A DNA stretch of 12,506 bases, taken from contig CAMKZP010000047.1 of NCBI GenBank assembly GCA_946477805.1, positions 1 through 12,506 on the forward strand, in the 5' to 3' direction. Shown here piece by piece: positions 1-6,770 of this stretch; within the stretch, counting starts at the first letter, position 1; every line of letters starts with the position of its first letter. The notes beneath the pieces are model-generated. The model worked only from the letters and a program-made list of their open reading frames with translations. It ran no database searches and had not been told where the DNA came from. The translations under genes and the position numbers were made by a program. The stretch is from an uncultured Enterobacter sp. (GTDB lineage: Bacteria; Pseudomonadota; Gammaproteobacteria; Enterobacterales; Enterobacteriaceae).

Positions 1-2
1 GC

Positions 3-305
3 TCTGCGGCTTTCGCTGATTTACAATGCGGCGGATACCGACTTCATGCAGCTGATAACGGCTGGACGAAAATCAACGGCGAGCAGGTTACATCTCAAAA
101 AATCAAATTTCTTGGCAAGAAAGACGATTGGGATAACGTTAAAACGGATATGGGGCTGATGCCTGCACGTGACGGTAATAATTACGGTTTCGAATTTGTG
201 AAGCGTGGAGGGAAATCTTTCCTCAATGTCCAATTGCTTAAAAATAGCATGAACGCTCCCAAGATAATTGGTTCCTACCCATGTTCAAAAATCAAGGGTG
301 AGTGA
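3..305 (+). CDS. Small secreted protein of unknown function (5' end missing)
   Basis: An open frame of 100 codons enters from the window edge and stops with TGA at 303-305; its start lies outside. The first residues read SAAFA then DLQC, which looks like the end of a signal peptide with an AFA cleavage site, so the mature protein is probably exported and nearly complete here. The mature part is small and polar, with one Cys near each end (in CGGY and in YPCSK), suiting one periplasmic disulfide. I do not recognise a characterised family. It ends six bases before the next secreted-protein gene, so the two look co-transcribed. The placement among baseplate genes suggests a moron (an extra cargo gene) and not a virion part; that is inference. 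Confidence 0.7.
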   Translation, partial: SAAFADLQCGGYRLHAADNGWTKINGEQVTSQKIKFLGKKDDWDNVKTDMGLMPARDGNNYGFEFVKRGGKSFLNVQLLKNSMNAPKIIGSYPCSKIKGE

Positions 306-311
306 CCAAAG

Positions 312-1049
312 ATGAAAAATGTTATTGCCGCTCTATTGTTATGCTCTGTTCCTTTTACTGCTATATCAGCTGTTAAAAACATAACTTTTAGTGATAATGA
401 AAAAGTCATGCTTAAGCATCTTTTTAAATATGACCTTCAACAATTCATCCACTCCGACGCCCATATGTTTTCTTATGAAACGGTGATTGTTTCCGCTGAA
501 AAGATTGCAGAGGATTATGATGCAAATGAAGCGAGGGGAGACAGAGACTATAAGGGTAAACCCATTGTTGTTTCTGGAACTGTCGAAAAAATCAGATCCA
601 CCATGGGCGATGTTCCAGCAGTAGAGCTAAAAACTAATGTGGGTATTAAGGGGGTATCTTTATACTTCACAAAAGAAAACGAGAAACTCGCGATTGATTT
701 GAATAAGGGCGACAAGGTCAGTTACGCCTGCATAGGTGATGGCTCCGTATTAGGTGACCCTATTCTTCGCGGGTGTCTGCCAACAGATGAATATGTAGAT
801 ACAGCATCTGATGTTATGTATAAAGACTCAATGGCGATGCTGAAGGACATTAAAGACCCTAAATCAGACGCTAATACTTTTCTTTTATTTACTAAAATGA
901 TTACAAGATTGACTGATGGTTATAAATTGTGCGCGGCCACTGATGCGAAATGTATCGCTAATATAATTGATACAACACCTATGGAAAAACGAAAGGCTAT
1001 GGCTAGGGAAATGTCCAAAGAGCTTGGTGTCAATGTCAGCGTAAAATAG
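312..1049 (+). CDS. Secreted protein with a tRNA_anti-like OB-fold domain
   Basis: This 245-residue protein starts with a clear signal peptide: MKN, a hydrophobic core about residues 4-16, and a likely cut after AISA near residue 20. The middle (about 80-155) has the pattern of the tRNA_anti-like OB-fold family: YKGKPIVVSGTV, alternating strands, then LNKGDKVSYACIG and a second Cys in RGC. The C-terminal third is helical, with a second Cys pair (CAATDAKC). Both pairs could be disulfides in the periplasm. No lipobox or other membrane segment is visible. GGTGAG upstream gives a weak ribosome site before the ATG. It is paired with the small secreted gene ahead and closed by a hairpin terminator. 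Despite the family name there is no evidence that it binds tRNA. The molecular role is unknown; an effect on the lysogen's envelope or on superinfection is a guess. Confidence 0.72.
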   Translation: MKNVIAALLLCSVPFTAISAVKNITFSDNEKVMLKHLFKYDLQQFIHSDAHMFSYETVIVSAEKIAEDYDANEARGDRDYKGKPIVVSGTVEKIRSTMGDVPAVELKTNVGIKGVSLYFTKENEKLAIDLNKGDKVSYACIGDGSVLGDPILRGCLPTDEYVDTASDVMYKDSMAMLKDIKDPKSDANTFLLFTKMITRLTDGYKLCAATDAKCIANIIDTTPMEKRKAMAREMSKELGVNVSVK

Positions 1050-1070
1050 CCGTCATACCTTCGACCTCGT

Positions 1071-1093
1071 AACCCGCCACTTGGCGGGTTTTT
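1071..1093 (+). terminator. Intrinsic terminator closing the secreted-protein cassette
   Basis: AACCCGCC (1071-1078) pairs perfectly with GGCGGGTT (1083-1090) around a four-base loop, and the stem runs into a T-rich tail (TTTTT from 1089). It lies 21 bases after the stop of the secreted gene and just before the spike gene. It would end transcription of the cassette; rightward late transcripts must read through it, as antiterminated phage operons do. Confidence 0.75.
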
Positions 1094-1112
1094 GCTTTCT
1101 GGAGCCTACAAA

Positions 1113-1766
1113 ATGGCAGTATCTGACCAGACCCGCAGCGGCGACCTTGCCGAAACATTCAAATCTGAGCGGGACATAACAAAGAACCAAATCCGCGTCG
1201 CCTTGCCTGGCATTGTTCAATCATTCGATCCCGGCGCGGTGACGGCGGTTGTGCAGCCTGCTATCCGTTCGGTTGAAATGGATAACGACGGCAACCGCAT
1301 TACCAAAAATTACCCGCTGCTGGTGGATGTGCCAGTGATATTTCCGCGCGGCGGCGGCTGCACGTTAACTTTCCCGGTGAAAGCCGGCGATGAATGCCTG
1401 GTGATTTTTGCCGACCGCTGCATCGATTTCTGGTGGCAGAACGGCGGCGTGCAGGAGCCTGTCGACGACCGGGTGCATGATTTATCTGATGCGTTCTGTA
1501 TCGTCGGGCCACAGTCGCAGACGCAGAAAATCAGCGGTATCAGCACCAGCGCGGTTGAGTTACGTAGCGACGATGGCAGAACCAAACTGAGCCTTAATCC
1601 TTCCAGTGGGGCGATAGCCGGTACCGCGCCGGGAGGCTTCAACCTCAACGGCCTGAAGATTCTGCCTGATGGCCGCCTGCAGCTGGTGGATGGCTCAATC
1701 GTTGATAAGCATACGCATGGCGGCGTTGAAAGCGGCGGCAGCAATACAAAACCTCTGGGAGGGTAA
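1113..1766 (+). CDS. Phage baseplate central spike protein (gp138/gpV-like)
   Basis: This 217-residue protein resembles the phi92 gp138 / P2 gpV type of membrane-piercing spike. The N-terminal half (about 20-135) looks like an OB-fold (IRVALPGIVQSFDPG, AVVQPAIRSVE, LLVDVPVIFPRGGGCTLTFPVKAGDECLV in sequence order), followed by short repeating strand segments expected of a beta-prism. The C-terminus holds H200-T201-H202 in DKHTHGGVESGG, the His-X-His motif that coordinates iron at the tips of gpV and gp138. It would form a trimer on the baseplate axis and puncture the outer membrane. I chose ATG 1113 because GGAG (1101-1104) sits eight bases ahead; a TTG at 1092 in the same frame lies inside the terminator tail. 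The stop is two bases before the wedge gene. Confidence 0.87.
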   Translation: MAVSDQTRSGDLAETFKSERDITKNQIRVALPGIVQSFDPGAVTAVVQPAIRSVEMDNDGNRITKNYPLLVDVPVIFPRGGGCTLTFPVKAGDECLVIFADRCIDFWWQNGGVQEPVDDRVHDLSDAFCIVGPQSQTQKISGISTSAVELRSDDGRTKLSLNPSSGAIAGTAPGGFNLNGLKILPDGRLQLVDGSIVDKHTHGGVESGGSNTKPLGG

Positions 1767-1768
1767 TT

Positions 1769-2122
1769 ATGCGATACCGACGTGAGGACGACGACGGAGA
1801 TTACACTTTTGGCAGCGGCGATGATACCTGGCTGATTAACTCACCGGAGGCCGTCTCGCAGGCTGTGAAAACGCGATTCGAATTGTGGTATGGGCAGTGG
1901 TTTCTCGACACCACCGAGGGGACTCCGTGGATTCAGTCCGTACTCGGTAAGCAGAAACCGGAAACCTACAACCTGGCGATCCGTAAGCGCATCCTCGAAA
2001 CGCGGGGCGTTAAATCCATTCTCTCTTTCAATACGACAGTGAACACGACGACGCGCCGCGTCCAGTTCTTCGCTGAAATCGACACTATCTACGGAACAAC
2101 GACAGTAACCAGCGAGGCATAA
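1769..2122 (+). CDS. Baseplate wedge protein, gp25/W-like
   Basis: This 117-residue protein fits the gp25/GpW family of baseplate wedge and sheath-initiator proteins by size, position and pattern. After an acidic start it has AVSQAVKTRFELWYGQWFLDTTEGTPW, the typical 'rL..~GeWflD...G' signature, then a helix with AIRKRILETRGVKSI and terminal strands. Such proteins join the baseplate to the first sheath ring in contractile tails. GGGAGGG (1757-1763) is a strong ribosome site five bases before the ATG. Its stop touches the ATG of the J-like gene, and the order spike–gp25–J is the usual one in these tails. The family is called from sequence pattern and context, without a profile search. Confidence 0.8.
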   Translation: MRYRREDDDGDYTFGSGDDTWLINSPEAVSQAVKTRFELWYGQWFLDTTEGTPWIQSVLGKQKPETYNLAIRKRILETRGVKSILSFNTTVNTTTRRVQFFAEIDTIYGTTTVTSEA

Positions 2123-3322
2123 ATGGCCCTCAATTTGGACACACTCGGCTTATCGGCAACGGTAACCGCTGAGGGGATCAGTGCGCCTGATTACCAGACG
2201 ATACTCGATACCCTGACGAGCTATTTCCAGCAGATTTATGGCAGTGACTCTTATCTGGAGCCAGATAGCAAAGACGGCCAGATGGTGGCGCTGGTGGCTC
2301 TGGCTATTCACGATGCCAATAACACGGCCATTACTGTTTACAACTGCTTCTCACCAGCTACGGGTTACGGCGCAGCGTTGACCAGTAACGTGAAAATTAA
2401 CGGTATCGCACGCAAAGGGGCGACGAACTCCACAGTGGATCTGCTGCTCACCGGCACCGCAGGGACAACTATCACGAACGGTACCGTGAAAGACACCAAT
2501 AACGTGATCTGGCGTCTTCCTGCCTCGGTAGTGATTGGCGTTGACGGTACGGTGACGGCGACTGCCACCTGCTCAAACAGCGGCGCGGTCGCAGCGCTGG
2601 CGGGGACAATTACTACCATTAACACGCCGACCCGAGGCTGGACATCGGTAACCAACCCGGCGGCGGCCACCGTAGGCGCACCGGCAGAAACCGACGCAGA
2701 GCTGCGCATCAGGCAGGGGCAGAGCGTTGCGCTACCCTCTATCACGCCGTTTGAGGGCGTTGACGGTGCGATTGCTAACGTTGCTGGCGTGACTCGTCAC
2801 AAGCTCTACGAGAATGATACTGGCGCTACCGATAGTAACGGGCTGCCGCCACATTCTATCTCGGCCATTGTGGACGGTGGGGACGTGACCGACATTGCCC
2901 AGACTATCCGGGGTAATAAAGGGCAGGGAACGGCGACCTACGGTACAACTTCCGTCACGGTGCCGGATACCTACGGTAACCCGCATGTGATCAGCTTTTC
3001 GCGATCGACTGATATTCCGATTTACGGCCATATCACACTGAAAGCCTTTACGGGCTACACGTCGCAAATTGGCGTACAGATCCAGCAGGCCGTCGCGGAT
3101 TACATCAACGGGCTGACGATCGGTGATTCTGTTCTGCTGAGCCGCATTTACTCCCCGGCTAACCTCGGCGTGGTGAGTGGTGGCAGTGCACGGTATTACG
3201 ACATTCAGGAGCTGCTGATTGGCAAATCTGCCGGAACGGTAGCGGCGGCTAATATCAATATCGCCTACAACGAATCAGCGTCCTGTAAGCCGGAAAATAT
3301 TGTTCTAACGGTGACGTCATGA
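2123..3322 (+). CDS. Baseplate J-like wedge protein
   Basis: This 399-residue protein is a baseplate J-like protein (Baseplate_J family; P2 gpJ and Mu gp47 relatives), the main building block of the wedge ring around the spike. The N-terminal region carries DYQTILDTLTSYFQQIYG and EPDSKDGQMVALVALAIHDANN, and the family hallmark ETDAELRIRQ starts at residue 189. The middle is rich in Thr/Val strand segments, and the C-terminal part has DIPIYGHITLKAFTGY and IGDSVLLSRIYS, matching the usual end domain. The length is normal for the family. The ATG follows the preceding stop directly, with GAGG about eight bases upstream. The next gene begins inside its last codons (ATGA at 3319-3322), so the two are translationally coupled. 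Confidence 0.92.
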   Translation: MALNLDTLGLSATVTAEGISAPDYQTILDTLTSYFQQIYGSDSYLEPDSKDGQMVALVALAIHDANNTAITVYNCFSPATGYGAALTSNVKINGIARKGATNSTVDLLLTGTAGTTITNGTVKDTNNVIWRLPASVVIGVDGTVTATATCSNSGAVAALAGTITTINTPTRGWTSVTNPAAATVGAPAETDAELRIRQGQSVALPSITPFEGVDGAIANVAGVTRHKLYENDTGATDSNGLPPHSISAIVDGGDVTDIAQTIRGNKGQGTATYGTTSVTVPDTYGNPHVISFSRSTDIPIYGHITLKAFTGYTSQIGVQIQQAVADYINGLTIGDSVLLSRIYSPANLGVVSGGSARYYDIQELLIGKSAGTVAAANINIAYNESASCKPENIVLTVTS

Positions 3323-3999
3323 GCAAGTACACAGACTTAATCACCAACTACCACGCCACCAGACCGAAATATTTTGATCACATCGACCTGAGCACCCGGC
3401 CGCTGATTGACATCACATCAGCTACCCGGGGGCTGGTTAGCGCGTTTGACATCGATACAGCGGTAGGCGTCCAGCTTGATACCCTCGGGCTCTGGATCGG
3501 ACGTAGCCGTATAGTCAGTCAGCCGATAACAGGTGTTTATTTCTGCTGGGACACTGACGGGCTCGGATATGACCAGGGCGTCTGGCAAGGGCCGTATGAC
3601 CCGGATTCGGGCTATACAACGCTGAGCGATGATACCTATCGCATCATTCTGAAAGCGAAAATCGCTATCAACAACTGGGACGGCCGGAACGACTCGCTGC
3701 CGCCCATTCTTGACGCTGCGACGGCAGGCTCGGGCCTGAGTATGCAGATCGTCGATAACCAGGACATGACGATATCGGTCTGGGTATTTCCAGAAACTGA
3801 TATTTCTGATGTGTCTCTCGAACTGATCGCCGCTATTAAACAGGGCTATCTCACCGTTAAAGCAGCTGGCGTATGGGCCGGTGATGTTGAAACGCCTTCG
3901 GTAGAAACACCATCCGAGGGCTCAAAATTCTTTGGTTTTGATTTAGATAACGAATACATCGGCGGGTTCGATGTAGGAGCATGGGGGACTTTACTCTAA
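3319..3999 (+). CDS. DUF2612 phage baseplate/tail protein
   Basis: This 226-residue protein matches the DUF2612 type found after baseplate J in many contractile-tailed phages. It has a short N-terminal helix region (YTDLITNYHATRPKYFDHI), a segment around FDIDTAVGVQLDTLGLWIGRSR, a tryptophan/aspartate-rich stretch (CWDTDGLGYDQGVWQGPYDP), then LSDDTYRIILKAKIAINNWDG, a very typical DUF2612 run. Proteins in this position probably cap the wedge and link it to the fibre, as gpI does in P2; that role is inferred. Its ATG overlaps the end of the J-like gene by four bases and its TAA shares an A with the fibre start (TAATG). Confidence 0.82.
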   Translation: MSKYTDLITNYHATRPKYFDHIDLSTRPLIDITSATRGLVSAFDIDTAVGVQLDTLGLWIGRSRIVSQPITGVYFCWDTDGLGYDQGVWQGPYDPDSGYTTLSDDTYRIILKAKIAINNWDGRNDSLPPILDAATAGSGLSMQIVDNQDMTISVWVFPETDISDVSLELIAAIKQGYLTVKAAGVWAGDVETPSVETPSEGSKFFGFDLDNEYIGGFDVGAWGTLL

Positions 4000-4916
4000 T
4001 GGCAACAAATAACTTTAAAGCGTTCGCGCTTGATCCTAACGCTAACGTCATGTCACAGGAAGAATGGGAAGCGCTTCCGGCGTTACTGTCTGGTTTTACC
4101 GCCGGGAAGGCTTCCAGCGCCCAGGTTAACAAAGCCATTCGTCAGGCATCTTATATCTCGGCATGTCTCGCACAATATCTTTGCGATAGCACAGGGGAGG
4201 ATATTTTAGATGATGGAGATATGCCTGGTTTTATTGAAAATCTTAAAACAGGAATTTCGGGGAGATTGATTGCGAGGCGAGTGTTTACTACTTCGCAGAC
4301 ATACACACCTTCGGCAGGAACAAGAAAGATAATAATTGAAGCAACTGGTGGCGGTGGTGGCGGAGGTGGTGCTCCGGTAACTACATCTGGGCAATCGTCA
4401 GTTGGCGGCGGCGGTGCAAGTGGTGACTATGTACAAAGCCCACTCCTGGATGTTCAACCTTTCATTATTACTATTGGCGCAGCAGGAACGGGAAGTGACG
4501 GTCTTTCTATTGCTACCGCTGGCGGCGCTACTATCGTAGGTTCAATTATTTCGGTAAAAGGTGGCGCCTCAGGGGGTAACGGTACCGCGACAACTTCTAA
4601 CCAGATATCTGGCACTGCTGCTAATTCTACTGGTAATTTGGTTTACCCACCAGGTTCTGTTGTTGTTACGGGAGGGGTAGGTGCGAGAGGAATGGTTACT
4701 TTTGCGGGCTCTCAGCAAGGGACACTTGGCGGTTCTGGTGGAGATTCGCCGTTAGGCTCTGGGGCTCCAGGGCAGACAACTGCAAATAATGCTTTCAGTG
4801 TGGAAGCAGGAATGTTCGGAGCTGGTGGGGCAGGTGCAGCTAATTTTGGCGCAAGTGGAACTAAGAAAGGTGGGAATGGGGCGCCGGGCGTCGTAATTAT
4901 ATGGGAATATGCTTGA
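3999..4916 (+). CDS. Tail fibre/adhesin with glycine-rich tip domain
   Basis: This 305-residue protein has two parts. Residues 1 to about 90 (MATNNFKAFALDPNANVMS…) resemble the attachment region of enterobacterial prophage fibre proteins. From about residue 95 it becomes a glycine-rich domain: VFTTSQTYTPSAGTRKIIIEATG leads into eight glycines in a row (117-124), repeated GGGG/GGAG blocks separated by short strands, and the typical end GAPGVVIIWEY. This architecture recalls glycine-rich adhesins such as S16 gp38, where polyglycine II helices present receptor-binding loops. It probably binds the cell surface. I chose ATG 3999, overlapping the previous stop, because GGGGGA lies ten bases ahead; ATG 3981 has AGGAG only one base away. 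Base use becomes AT-richer after about 4190, suggesting an exchanged distal part. Confidence 0.8.
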   Translation: MATNNFKAFALDPNANVMSQEEWEALPALLSGFTAGKASSAQVNKAIRQASYISACLAQYLCDSTGEDILDDGDMPGFIENLKTGISGRLIARRVFTTSQTYTPSAGTRKIIIEATGGGGGGGGAPVTTSGQSSVGGGGASGDYVQSPLLDVQPFIITIGAAGTGSDGLSIATAGGATIVGSIISVKGGASGGNGTATTSNQISGTAANSTGNLVYPPGSVVVTGGVGARGMVTFAGSQQGTLGGSGGDSPLGSGAPGQTTANNAFSVEAGMFGAGGAGAANFGASGTKKGGNGAPGVVIIWEYA

Positions 4917-5104
4917 TGAATAATACATATGCAGTGATAGAGAATGGAATTGTGATAAATACCATACAGTGCGAAAAAGGTAAGGAATGGATACCTGAAA
5001 ATTGTGAGGTTATAAGCATTGATACATTTGAGCCTCGTCCCGGTCCGGGGTGGTCTTATGATGGTGAAAAATTCTCACCACCAGAAGTGGAAATTTATCT
5101 TTAA
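4916..5104 (+). CDS. Small fibre-associated protein (assembly or tail accessory)
   Basis: This 62-residue protein begins at ATG 4916, whose A is the last base of the fibre stop (TGATG), so it is coupled to the fibre gene; ATG 4901 in the same frame would overlap the fibre more and has no better ribosome site. The pattern NNTYAVIENGIVINTIQC, then PGPGWSYDGEKFSPPE, is common in small proteins downstream of fibre genes in enterobacterial prophages. They are thought to help fibre folding or attachment, but I know of no proof for this type. No signal peptide or membrane segment is visible. The AT-rich codon use matches the distal fibre half, so the pair may travel as one host-range cassette. Confidence 0.68.
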   Translation: MNNTYAVIENGIVINTIQCEKGKEWIPENCEVISIDTFEPRPGPGWSYDGEKFSPPEVEIYL

Positions 5105-5113
5105 TTAAAGAGA

Positions 5114-5145
5114 GAGAGCAGTTCTAAGACTGCTCTCCTTTCTTC
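5114..5145. terminator. Hairpin between convergent fibre and acyltransferase genes
   Basis: GAGAGCAGT (5114-5122) pairs perfectly with ACTGCTCTC (5129-5137) over a six-base loop. The rightward side continues CTTTCTTCC and the leftward side TCTCTTTAATT, so both have imperfect T-rich tails. It would stop the late operon and the acyltransferase in either direction. The hairpin overlaps the acyltransferase stop codon (5124-5126). Confidence 0.6.
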
Positions 5146-6149
5146 CTAATTAGAGATGAGAAGAGTTTCCCATTCTCAACAAAATGATAACTTAGCGAGG
5201 CTAAACAGAGGTTTGTAGCGAAAAATAGGAACCATGCTTCCCAGTGCTCTAACCCACTTAATTCTTTTTCATATTTCATGATTAACATGATAATCGGTAT
5301 TTGCATTAGGTAGAACGAATAGCTTATTTTGCCCAGATATACTAAACTGTTGGTCAGTAAGCATTTTTTAAAGTTAATGGATGCAAGTACATAGACTATT
5401 ATTCCCGTTGAAAGTACGGTTGCATAGTTATTGCTCATCCAGCCGATGTTTTCATAAGGTGAAATAAACAAAAGCAGATATGCAGCAACGATTGCTAACG
5501 GAATAGAATAAATACCTAACCTTACACCTTTCGAATATGTGCAGCCTAAAGCAACACCAAACAAGAACTCAGGAAGGCGATATATCGGGCCTACATAAAA
5601 ATCTGGTAACAACTTTGTGATGCCAACATTCAAAGCTATATGTACAATCATGGACGAAATTAGATATGATACTAAAACAAATAATAAGGGGCGGCGAGAA
5701 ATTAATGGGAAGATTAACGGGAAGATAAGATAGAAAAACATTTCAGTCGAAACCGACCATGATCCTATAAAATTCCACTCAAAAAAAGTTATTGGGTACC
5801 ATGATTGGGATGTGAAAATAAACAAAATTATTTGAGAAAGTGCCTTGTACGTATTATTGAAGTCAAGAAGTGGTATTGTTATTAGCCCCATGAAGTAGTA
5901 CGCAGGTATTATTCTCTTTATTCGAGATGGGAAATAGTCTTTTTTAATACCATTGCGTGATGTCCACGCCATTACAAAACCTGAGAGCACAAAGAAAAAC
6001 GTCATTCCGACCGCACCATTACGGATAATAGCTTCAATCCATAATGGGAATTCAATTTTAAATCTAAGGTAGGCATGGAAAACGAAAACGTAAAAAGCAG
6101 CCACAAAACGAAAAATAGTTAGGCCATCTAACAAGTTCTTTTCTCTCAT
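5124..6149 (-). CDS. Integral membrane acyltransferase 3 (likely O-antigen/LPS acylase)
   Basis: This 341-residue protein belongs to the acyltransferase-3 (OafA/Oac-like) family, multi-pass inner-membrane enzymes that acetylate sugars. Visible hallmarks are the R14-X10-H25 pair in the first segment (FRFVAAFYVFVFH), AVGMTFFFVLSGF, SRIKRIIPAYY, SWSVSTEMFFYLIFPL near residues 130-145, and the closing SYHFVENGKLF. About ten hydrophobic segments follow each other, and the length is normal for the acyltransferase domain without an added SGNH domain. Phage-borne members (such as Sf6 Oac) O-acetylate the O-antigen and change serotype and phage sensitivity. Here it sits beside the fibre gene in the opposite direction, a classic moron position. 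It is clearly AT-richer than the baseplate genes, pointing to separate origin. No clear ribosome site precedes the ATG. The exact sugar is unknown. Confidence 0.88.
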   Translation of the reverse strand: MREKNLLDGLTIFRFVAAFYVFVFHAYLRFKIEFPLWIEAIIRNGAVGMTFFFVLSGFVMAWTSRNGIKKDYFPSRIKRIIPAYYFMGLITIPLLDFNNTYKALSQIILFIFTSQSWYPITFFEWNFIGSWSVSTEMFFYLIFPLIFPLISRRPLLFVLVSYLISSMIVHIALNVGITKLLPDFYVGPIYRLPEFLFGVALGCTYSKGVRLGIYSIPLAIVAAYLLLFISPYENIGWMSNNYATVLSTGIIVYVLASINFKKCLLTNSLVYLGKISYSFYLMQIPIIMLIMKYEKELSGLEHWEAWFLFFATNLCLASLSYHFVENGKLFSSLIRKKGEQS

Positions 6150-6352
6150 TTTTATACACTATATTTCATTAGCTGATTACGAAAGGATTTAATGTACCAT
6201 TTTCTCTTGATATTGGAAATAAAACCCTGTGATGTGAGTCTACATCCTGCCTGATTCTTTGTTCGGATGTGACAGAACGCTGGTAGTGAAAGGTGATAAT
6301 TTGTGTTAGATAGCACTTAAGCTTAACGGAAAGCTATTCGTGGAATGTTAGT

Positions 6353-6379
6353 TGGGCAGCTGTCCGATAAGGCTGCCCA
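6353..6379 (-). terminator. Hairpin just after the dinI-like gene
   Basis: TGGGCAGC (6353-6360) pairs with GCTGCCCA (6372-6379) across an 11-base loop, nine bases after the dinI-like stop in its reading direction. No T-run follows, so it may be a weak terminator or an mRNA-stabilising stem. The rest of 6150-6352 contains no convincing gene on either strand. Confidence 0.4.
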
Positions 6380-6387
6380 TGGCAGAG

Positions 6388-6651
6388 TTATCCATTGTGC
6401 CGGACGGTTGGGAATTCAGACGTCAGCCAAATGTCGGATTCATCAAACATTTCCTCAAGCATGCGGTTCAGCTTTTCCCGATCACTTTTGCTGGCGTCGC
6501 TATTTAAAGCGTTCGCCTGCATAGGCTTCACTCTCACTTCGGCATCAGGGAAAATCTGGTGCACCCGCTTCGTCAGTTCCTCCAGGATAATCTCTCTGGC
6601 AGCAGCCAAACCATCAACATTACGCTTGTCGTAAACCAGTTCAACGAACAT
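6388..6651 (-). CDS. DinI-like SOS-inducible prophage protein
   Basis: This 87-residue protein is a DinI-family member: the middle and end align by eye with host DinI (AREIILEELTKRVHQIFPDAEVRV, then KSDREKLNRMLEEMFDESDIWLTSE; DinI has an equivalent acidic ESADDWFVSE end). DinI binds RecA filaments and tunes the SOS response; phage copies are common at prophage ends and may adjust induction. The family fold is a helix pair packed on a small sheet with an acidic last helix, which fits. The ATG is preceded by GGAGG eight bases away and by two LexA boxes. It reads away from ssrA into the prophage. In some Gifsy-type phages a dinI gene heads an operon with an antirepressor; here no frame of useful length follows. 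Confidence 0.88.
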   Translation of the reverse strand: MFVELVYDKRNVDGLAAAREIILEELTKRVHQIFPDAEVRVKPMQANALNSDASKSDREKLNRMLEEMFDESDIWLTSEFPTVRHNG

Positions 6652-6669
6652 ATAAGCCTCCGGGAAATC

Positions 6670-6716
6670 ACTGTGATTGTATACAGTATTTTTACTGTAA
6701 AAATAAACAGTGTCAA
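6670..6716 (-). promoter_or_regulatory. SOS promoter with two LexA boxes for the dinI-like gene
   Basis: Two CTG-N10-CAG palindromes are present: CTGTGATTGTATACAG (6671-6686) and CTGTAAAAATAAACAG (6695-6710), 24 bases apart. On the minus strand a perfect -35 TTGACA (6711-6716) abuts the outer box, and AAAAAT at 17-base spacing is a weak -10 (6688-6693). LexA binding would cover the promoter. Confidence 0.85.
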
Positions 6717-6770
6717 GGAGGGCGAAGCGCGAAAGGGTGAGGGGTTTTTGTTACCCTTCGTTACAAATAG

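Noticed and set aside
1310..1744. Minus-strand frame of 144 codons
   Set aside because: It is a shadow of the spike gene in GC-rich codons, with low-complexity Pro/Ser-rich sequence.
6150..6387. Possible antirepressor gene downstream of the dinI-like gene
   Set aside because: I read both strands; only frames of 10-20 codons occur, none with a ribosome site.
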